Positions 5,667 to 9,966 of a DNA stretch of 9,966 bases are shown piece by piece (the stretch's first letter is position 1; every line of letters begins with the position of its first letter). The DNA lies in NCBI GenBank assembly GCA_017998495.1, contig JAGOCY010000026.1, positions 1 through 9,966 on the forward strand, given 5' to 3'. The notes beneath the pieces are model-generated. The model saw nothing but the letters and a program-made list of their open reading frames with translations, was not told where the DNA came from and ran no database searches. This DNA comes from Corallincola sp. (GTDB lineage: Bacteria > Pseudomonadota > Gammaproteobacteria > Enterobacterales > Neiellaceae). The position numbers and the translations under genes were made by a program.

Positions 5667-7828
5667 TGGAACCTGTGCGCCTGACCCTGCGCCAGTTGCT
5701 TGGTGCCGCCCTGCTGGCGGCGGCCCTGCTGCCGGCGGCCGTGGTCAGCGTGGTGATGCTGGATCGTCAGTACGATACCCTGCAGGCTCAGGCCAGCGAG
5801 GTGATGGAGCGCACCCTGGGCACCATGGCCGATGACGTCGGCTTCAAGTTCTCGATTCTTTCCAACAACCTGCAGCTGTTTACCCGCGAGCGGCTGCTGA
5901 TCCAGGCGCTCGACAGTTTTCTCTTCTCCAGCCATGCCTTCAGCGCTATGAAAGCCTTTGTTGAACAGTCGCCGCTGGTGACCAGCCTCTATCTGCTCGA
6001 CAACGATCTGCGCGTGGCGGAGGAGTTCAATGGCCATGTGGTGGCGGTGGAGGATGGTCCTTTCGCCGAGCGGCTCAGACGGGCCCAGGCCGATGGCGCC
6101 ATCACCGATGGCAAGCAGCTGCTGCTGCCCTTTATCGAACTGGCGCTGACCGCCACCACCGATGGCCCGGTTGCCGGTAACGGTTTTGCCATTGTGGTGC
6201 CGCTGTATCGCCATGTGCTGCAGGAGGGGCTGACCCGCCAGCCCGAGGGCTATCTGGTGGCGGTGGTACCCTGGCCAAGGGTCTATGAGGTGCTGTTGCC
6301 CCACCTCAAGGAGCGTGAGCAGGTGGCGGTGATGCAGGGCCAGCAGGTGATCGCGGCCCCGGCCAACGCCGAACAGTCTGCCAGCGGCGAGGACGCGGTG
6401 GTGGCTATCCGCCGTTTGACCATCGGCAGTACCCATGTTGAACAGCCGCTGGAGTTTTCGCTGGTGATGCAGGTCAGCCGCTCGGCCCGCATTGCTGATC
6501 TGCAGCAGGCCCAGCGTGCCGTCACTATCACCATCATTGTTATCCTGCTGGTGGCGCTGGCGGCGGCCCTCGGCGTTACTCGCTGGCTGGTGGCGCCGTT
6601 CCGGCGGCTGACGGCACTGGTCGGTGATTATGGCGCCGGCCACTACGACACCGAGGTCAGGCCATTCCGTTTTGCCGAGTTTGAGGAGGTGCGCACCACC
6701 CTCAAGCAGATGGGGCTGACCATCGATGCCCAGCTGCGCTCGCTGCGTGAGCAGAACCTGGCGCTGGAAGTGGCCAATCAGGAGAAAGAGGAATACAACC
6801 GCCGACTGCTCAGCTTCAACGATGAGCTGGAGGCGCGGGTCAAGGAGAAAACCGCCGCGCTGTCGGATTCGCTAAGGCGCGAGGAGAAGAGTCGCCAGAG
6901 TCTGCAGGCGTTGCTGCATCTAGGGGTGGAACTGCAGCAGGACAGTCTGGGGGAACTGGAGGCGACGGCGCTGGCCGAGCTGCGCAATCTCTATCCGCAA
7001 TTGCCGTTGGCGGCGGTGCTGCGCGAGCCGGGTGGGCTGTCGCCGCTGGTGCATGTGGGGCTGGATGAGAGCAGCGCCGAGTGGCTGGATCTGCAGCTGC
7101 GCACGGTCGTGTCGGCCGGTTTGACCCTGCCGGCCGAGCTGCGCCATGAACGCCGGGTCTACCAGCTGTTCCCCATGTACAACGCCAAAGGCGAGCTGCT
7201 GGGGGTGCTGGCGCTGCTGACCGCCCAGCTCGATCCGGCGGATCGCGACATCATGCGCCTGTTCTGCAAGCAGCTGGCGGCCATCACTGAAGGCCGGCTG
7301 CTTACTGCCGAGCTGGAGCGCATGGCGCGTACCGATGCCCTTACCAATCTGCCCAACCGCAAGGCCTTCGATGAGGCACTGGCACTGGCCAGTAACACTT
7401 TGATCCGTTTCCCCGAACGTCATTTCGGCTTGTTTGTGATCGACGTTAATGGCCTTAAAGAGGCCAATGATCGCTACGGTCACAGCGCCGGCGATCAGCT
7501 GCTGGAAGCGGTGGGCAAGTTGCTGCGCCAGTTTGGGCGCAAAACCGATGTGGTTCACCGTCTCGGCGGTGATGAGTTTGCCATTCTGGTCCAGGGCGGC
7601 ACCCTCGATTCTTGCCGCCAGCTGGCCGAGCGGCTGCAGGCGGGTCAAGGAGGGCATACCTTGACCCTGGGCGGTCGTGAGCCGCCGGTGGTGTTGCCGA
7701 TCAGCTTCTCGCTGGGTTGGGCCAGCAGTCAGGAGCTGCCGCCCGCCCAGCTGTTCCGTGAGGCGGATGCCCGCATGTACAGTGCCAAACAGCAGTACTA
7801 CCGGGAGCAGCGGCGTGAGCAGCAGTGA
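5666..7828 (+). CDS. Membrane diguanylate cyclase: periplasmic sensor, HAMP, GAF-like, GGDEF
   Basis: A 720-residue protein predicted to make c-di-GMP from two GTP in response to a periplasmic signal. In order: membrane helix (about 10-33), periplasmic Cache-like domain (about 34-284), second membrane helix (about 285-306), HAMP (about 307-352), coiled coil (about 353-420), GAF-like region (about 420-550) and GGDEF domain (about 552-715). The catalytic parts look complete: DALTNLPNR (557-565), metal-binding D593 in DVNGLKEANDRYGH and GGDEF at 634-638. The inhibitory I-site RKTD (625-628) sits exactly five residues before GGDEF, so product feedback is expected. No EAL domain follows. ATG 5666 shares one base with the upstream TGA; GTG at 5663 is an alternative start adding one residue. 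The pairing with the solute-binding protein suggests that a loaded binding protein docks on the periplasmic domain. The enzyme class is near certain; the partner is inference. Confidence 0.93.
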   Translation: MEPVRLTLRQLLGAALLAAALLPAAVVSVVMLDRQYDTLQAQASEVMERTLGTMADDVGFKFSILSNNLQLFTRERLLIQALDSFLFSSHAFSAMKAFVEQSPLVTSLYLLDNDLRVAEEFNGHVVAVEDGPFAERLRRAQADGAITDGKQLLLPFIELALTATTDGPVAGNGFAIVVPLYRHVLQEGLTRQPEGYLVAVVPWPRVYEVLLPHLKEREQVAVMQGQQVIAAPANAEQSASGEDAVVAIRRLTIGSTHVEQPLEFSLVMQVSRSARIADLQQAQRAVTITIIVILLVALAAALGVTRWLVAPFRRLTALVGDYGAGHYDTEVRPFRFAEFEEVRTTLKQMGLTIDAQLRSLREQNLALEVANQEKEEYNRRLLSFNDELEARVKEKTAALSDSLRREEKSRQSLQALLHLGVELQQDSLGELEATALAELRNLYPQLPLAAVLREPGGLSPLVHVGLDESSAEWLDLQLRTVVSAGLTLPAELRHERRVYQLFPMYNAKGELLGVLALLTAQLDPADRDIMRLFCKQLAAITEGRLLTAELERMARTDALTNLPNRKAFDEALALASNTLIRFPERHFGLFVIDVNGLKEANDRYGHSAGDQLLEAVGKLLRQFGRKTDVVHRLGGDEFAILVQGGTLDSCRQLAERLQAGQGGHTLTLGGREPPVVLPISFSLGWASSQELPPAQLFREADARMYSAKQQYYREQRREQQ

Positions 7829-8627
7829 ACGCAGCCGGTTGCAGCGCGAACGTCAGCACAGCGCCCTGCGTGAGGCGCTGAGCCGCTTTGCGGTGGTCGC
7901 CGACAGCAATGACAGCCTGGCGCGGCGCACCCGCCTGCGCCTGCGCCAGTGGGAGCTGCTGCGCCAGCAGAATCTGGAGGCGGTGACCGCCGAGGCCCTG
8001 AGCTATGTCACTGATGGTAGTGGCAGCGCTCCTGATGCCGACTGGCTGGCCCAATTTCTCGAGCTGGCGGCCGACATCCATGCGCCGCCGCTGCAGTCGT
8101 TGTGGGCGCGCATTCTGGTGGCCGAGGTCAATCGCCCCGGCAGTTTTACTGCCAAGGCGCTGGTGCGCTTGCGTCAGTTCACTGAGCGTGATGCCAGCCT
8201 GCTGCGCGCAGCGCTGGCCTTGCGCTGCCGTATCGGTGACAGCCACGGGCTGCAGATTTTGCAGGGCTGGGGTACCCCCTTGCCGTGGTGGCAGGTGCTA
8301 ACCAGCAAGAACGCCGACACCAGTCTGTCGCTGGCCCGTTTTGGCCTGCCGCCGTCGGCGGTGCTGGCGCTGGAGGAGCTGGGGCTGCTCTACACCGAAG
8401 AGTTCGCCGCCGGGCCTTTTGGCCCTGAGGATGAGATCCCGCTGGTGATCACCAACCAACGCTGGCAACTGGTGCCGCGCCGGCCCGCGACCCGCCTGAG
8501 TTACCTGCGCTTTACCCCGGTGGGCGAGGAGCTGGCGCAGCTGCTGACCAGCCCGCCTCACAGCGGCTATGTGGCGGCGCTGCGTGAGGCACTGGCAGTC
8601 AGCTTTGAGCTGCGCGAAGTCAGCTGA
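7815..8627 (+). CDS. TIGR03899-like cytoplasmic protein of unknown function
   Basis: A 270-residue soluble protein with no signal peptide or membrane helix. The first 60 residues are charged and probably helical (LRRQRE-like repeats). The central block, roughly 76-115, runs DWLAQFLELAADIHAPPLQ, then SLWARILVAEVNRPGSF, followed by an LRQFTERDASLLRAALAL segment. This pattern (LA..di....q.lWarilagEv..PgsfS..tL..L..l...da) recalls TIGR03899 and DUF2806-type hypothetical proteins of gammaproteobacteria; the assignment is from memory of the pattern. I chose GTG 7815 because GGGAG lies 7 nt upstream; it gives a 14-nt overlap with the cyclase gene, pointing to translational coupling. The same frame is open further upstream, but those codons are low-complexity Ser/Arg/Cys shadow of the GGDEF domain. 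Its coupling suggests a role downstream of, or regulating, c-di-GMP signalling; no function is known. Confidence 0.82.
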   Translation: MSSSERSRLQRERQHSALREALSRFAVVADSNDSLARRTRLRLRQWELLRQQNLEAVTAEALSYVTDGSGSAPDADWLAQFLELAADIHAPPLQSLWARILVAEVNRPGSFTAKALVRLRQFTERDASLLRAALALRCRIGDSHGLQILQGWGTPLPWWQVLTSKNADTSLSLARFGLPPSAVLALEELGLLYTEEFAAGPFGPEDEIPLVITNQRWQLVPRRPATRLSYLRFTPVGEELAQLLTSPPHSGYVAALREALAVSFELREVS

Positions 8628-8668
8628 GCCTTTGCTATCTCGGTTCGCTGTCGCTTGTCTTTACACTT

Positions 8669-8684
8669 TGCCCCCTTCGGGGCA
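8669..8684 (+). terminator. Short hairpin after the three-gene operon, weak terminator candidate
   Basis: A 6-bp GC-rich stem, TGCCCC (8669-8674) with GGGGCA (8679-8684), closes a CTTC loop 41 bp past the stop of the TIGR03899-like gene. No T-run follows, so termination here would be weak or Rho-assisted. It is the only hairpin of this kind close to the end of the operon. Confidence 0.3.
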
Positions 8685-8701
8685 GAACGCCATTCACCTT
8701 G

Positions 8702-8715
8702 CTGATCCTGATCAA
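8702..8715. promoter_or_regulatory. FNR-box-like palindrome upstream of the DUF3718-like gene
   Basis: CTGAT-CCTG-ATCAA matches the FNR consensus TTGAT-N4-ATCAA at nine of ten defined positions. It lies in the 212-bp gap before the gene at 8840. A TATGCA hexamer at 8751-8756 could be a -10, putting the box near -54, which is not one of the two classical FNR positions (-41.5, -61.5). Binding is therefore possible but unproven. Confidence 0.33.
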
Positions 8716-8758
8716 TTTTTAATCAACCCCTTGGCCGGACTGGTTCGCGATATGCAGC

Positions 8759-8774
8759 GCTGTGGCGCCACAGC
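8759..8774. repeat. 16-bp perfect palindrome in the DUF3718-like gene leader
   Basis: GCTGTGGC immediately followed by its reverse complement GCCACAGC. It lies 65 bp before the ATG at 8840, just downstream of the candidate -10 at 8751. Its place fits an operator for a dimeric repressor or a hairpin in the 5' leader. Confidence 0.45.
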
Positions 8775-8839
8775 AGCAGGTGTTACCCGCTGGTGGTGGC
8801 ATCTCGCTTCCTGAGTGGCAATAACCTCGGAGGTTGGCC

Positions 8840-9161
8840 ATGAATGCCAAGATGTGGCTGGTGGTGGCCTTGAGCCTTGGAGTGGTTGGCAATGCTCAAG
8901 CGATGTCGAATGACTATATCGAGCAGGCACTGATCAGTACCTGCAAGGCGATCGCCTCGGATCGGCCAGATGCAGCGTACCCTGCGCGAATTCCGGCTAA
9001 CGGTGCCGTTGATTGGCGAGAAGCTATTGTGCAACGGCATGCAGGTCGTTGCTTTTGCCGAGTCGAGGGGGGCCGAGCGCACGGCCGGCTATCTCGAACA
9101 GCGGGTCGGACGGGTGGAGATTATCGATATCGCCGCTAACTGGTCGGTACAGGTGGATTGA
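8840..9161 (+). pseudogene. DUF3718-like small secreted protein, broken by a frameshift
   Basis: The gene starts at ATG 8840 behind an excellent GGAGG (8829-8833, 6-nt spacer). Its first frame encodes a Sec signal peptide ending in AQA (19-21), then MSNDYIEQALISTCKAIASDR. After about position 8965 that frame turns into Arg/Gly-rich nonsense to a stop at 9139. The +1 frame instead continues sensibly (LREFRLTVPLIGEKLLCNG, then VVAFAESRGAERTAGYLEQR and VEIIDIAANWSVQVD) to TGA 9161. Joined, they give a protein of about 106 residues with the cysteine pair (C35 and the CNG cysteine), the FA..GA..TA pattern and the length expected of DUF3718-type periplasmic proteins. One extra base, or two missing, around 8957-8975 explains it. 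The shift must lie after the in-phase stop at 8931. No slippery sequence is visible, so this is either a true mutation or a sequencing error. Function is unknown. Confidence 0.7.
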
Positions 9162-9200
9162 TACCGACTGGGCGCAGGGAGTGCGGTACTGCAATGCGTC

Positions 9201-9233
9201 ATGGGCGGCCCGCAAGGGGTCGCCCATTTGGTT
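9201..9233 (+). terminator. Terminator candidate between the DUF3718-like gene and hsp20
   Basis: ATGGGCG (9201-9207) pairs with CGCCCAT (9221-9227), and inside it CCC/GGG closes a GCAA tetraloop after a small internal bulge. The plus strand continues TTGGTT, a modest T-rich tract; the minus strand continues GACGCATTG. It therefore fits the end of the gene stopping at 9161 better than that of hsp20, although in this convergent gap it could serve both. Confidence 0.45.
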
Positions 9234-9254
9234 AGCGACGGTGAGGTCGCTGCG

Positions 9255-9680
9255 TTAACGCAACGGGATCTCGGTTGCCTTGGGCTTGGTCACGGCGACC
9301 TTAGGCAGATGCAGATAGAGCATGCCATCCCGGTGCTCGGCGCTGATCTTTGTGCCATCGACATTGGCCGGCAGGCCGAAGCTGCGGGTGAAACTGCCGT
9401 AGACACGCTCAATGCGATGCTGCTTGTCATCTTTTTTTTCATGACGACGTTCACCGCTGAAGCTGAGCGTGCCGTTGTCGAGCTGGATTTTGATGTCCTC
9501 TTTGGCGACTTCTGGCAGTTCGGCCTTGATCAGGTACTCCTGGTCATCCTCGGTGATATCTACGGCGGGCAGCCAGTCACTGCCAGGCGCTAGGTCGCTG
9601 CTGCGGCGAGCCAACAGGCGCTGATAGGGACCGAACAGTTCATCGAGATCTTGAAAGGGGTTCCAGCGGGTGAGGTGCAT
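9255..9680 (-). CDS. Hsp20 / alpha-crystallin family small heat-shock protein
   Basis: A 141-residue ATP-independent holdase chaperone of the cytoplasm that keeps unfolding proteins soluble for refolding by DnaK/ClpB. The N-terminus RWNPFQDLDELF (5-16) is typical of the bacterial class-A Hsp20 group. The alpha-crystallin domain spans about 36-128, with PAVDITEDDQEYLIKAELP, ERVYGSFTRSFGLP (91-104) and the signature A-x4-G-x-L in AEHRDGMLYLHLPK (114-127). The C-terminal tail ends in I138-P-L140, an I-x-I/L-like motif that in this family docks into neighbouring subunits for oligomer assembly. The start has AGGAGG 7 nt upstream. I see no convincing sigma-32 promoter in the 160 bp upstream, nor an obvious ROSE-type thermosensor leader. 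It is a single-gene unit, convergent with the broken DUF3718-like gene. Confidence 0.95.
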   Translation of the reverse strand: MHLTRWNPFQDLDELFGPYQRLLARRSSDLAPGSDWLPAVDITEDDQEYLIKAELPEVAKEDIKIQLDNGTLSFSGERRHEKKDDKQHRIERVYGSFTRSFGLPANVDGTKISAEHRDGMLYLHLPKVAVTKPKATEIPLR

Positions 9681-9787
9681 GGGCTACCTCCTGTGGTGGT
9701 GGAAGTGGAATGCCATAACTACGGCCATCCAAGGGTAGCTGCCAACGCCCGCCCGTGGTGTCCGGCTGTCGCCGAGCCCTTGATCCA

Positions 9788-9817
9788 GATAAACAAGCGG
9801 CGCCCGTGGGCGCCGCT
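9788..9817 (-). terminator. Intrinsic terminator after the NuoN-like gene
   Basis: A 10-bp GC-rich stem (9796-9805 with 9808-9817) with a 2-nt GT turn (effectively a 4-nt loop) begins 23 bp beyond the TAG at 9841. On the minus strand it is followed by TGTTTATC, a short T-rich tract, so it should end leftward transcription before the hsp20 gene. Strength is probably moderate. Confidence 0.6.
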
Positions 9818-9840
9818 GTTGCGAATGGGCGAACTCGGCG

Positions 9841-9966
9841 CTAGCTCACCACCACCTGCTTGAACTGCTGCACCAGATCGATCAGCGGCTGCGGGTAGAT
9901 GCCCAGCACCACCACCAGCAGCGCCGACAGCAGCACCACCAGCCCGCCCGAGGTGAGTGCCCAGTC
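9841..9966 (-). CDS. nuoN: C-terminus of a NuoN-like NADH-quinone oxidoreductase subunit (partial)
   Basis: The last 41 codons of a leftward gene enter from the right edge and end at TAG 9841-9843. They encode a hydrophobic helix rich in Leu and Val ([16 protein letters not shown]) followed by [13 protein letters not shown] and a short tail. A final membrane helix followed by G-(I/L)-(Y/W)-P-Q-P-L-(I/L) is characteristic of the antiporter-like complex I subunits NuoM and NuoN, which carry proton translocation in the inner membrane. I prefer NuoN because it is usually last in the nuo operon and a terminator hairpin follows directly here. NuoM or another Mrp/Hyf-type antiporter subunit cannot be excluded from so short a piece. 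Confidence 0.6.
   Translation of the reverse strand, partial: DWALTSGGLVVLLSALLVVVLGIYPQPLIDLVQQFKQVVVS

Noticed and set aside
5573..6643. Long open frame (356 codons) on the minus strand within the cyclase gene
   Set aside because: His/Gln/Arg-rich composition typical of the antisense of a high-GC gene; it lies opposite a well-supported CDS.
6920..7657. 245-codon minus-strand open frame opposite the GAF/GGDEF region
   Set aside because: Antisense shadow of conserved GGDEF coding sequence with no protein-like motif.
8834..9139. Intact 101-residue protein in a single frame (TTG 8834 or ATG 8840 to 9139)
   Set aside because: The second half in this frame is Arg/Gly-rich and family-unlike, while the +1 frame carries the conserved pattern; I call it frameshifted.

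Overview
The window looks like a chromosomal segment of a GC-rich gammaproteobacterium, most plausibly Aeromonadales or a close relative. The evidence is the high-GC third codon positions throughout, a gammaproteobacterial-type guanylate kinase, a TIGR03899-type protein, a DUF3718-like gene and what appears to be the end of a nuo operon. This placement is inference; no rRNA or tRNA lies in the window to fix it. There is no insertion sequence, phage gene, CRISPR array, tRNA or attachment site, so it reads as core-type chromosome, not a mobile island.

Layout from left to right. (1) Positions 1-1602, minus strand: guanylate kinase (gmk, cut off at the left edge) and a seven-helix BAX-inhibitor-1-like membrane protein. 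They are separated by 335 bp that contain a strong plus-strand intrinsic terminator with no plus-strand gene in front of it, so an sRNA is possible. (2) 1849-3963, plus: a methyl-accepting chemotaxis protein with a periplasmic Cache-like sensor. (3) 3991-4332, minus: a small secreted protein of unknown function, convergent with the chemoreceptor. (4) 4494-8627, plus: a tightly coupled three-gene unit made of an orphan periplasmic solute-binding protein, a membrane diguanylate cyclase (periplasmic sensor, HAMP, coiled coil, GAF-like, GGDEF) and a TIGR03899-like cytoplasmic protein. Start and stop codons overlap at both junctions. (5) 8840-9161, plus: a small secreted DUF3718-like gene broken by a frameshift. 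(6) 9255-9680, minus: an Hsp20 small heat-shock protein. (7) 9841-9966, minus: the C-terminus of a NuoN-like complex I subunit followed by a terminator hairpin.

The most interesting unit is 4494-8627. It carries a complete sugar-type binding protein but no ABC permease or ATPase. Instead the binding protein is translationally coupled to a diguanylate cyclase with a large periplasmic domain. The simplest reading is a ligand-relay system in which the binding protein presents its ligand to the cyclase and so controls c-di-GMP, as the NspS/MbaA pair does in Vibrio cholerae. The third gene, of unknown function, would be part of the same circuit. The neighbouring chemoreceptor is a second periplasmic sensor, so the locus may link chemotaxis and c-di-GMP responses, although nothing in the sequence ties the two together directly.
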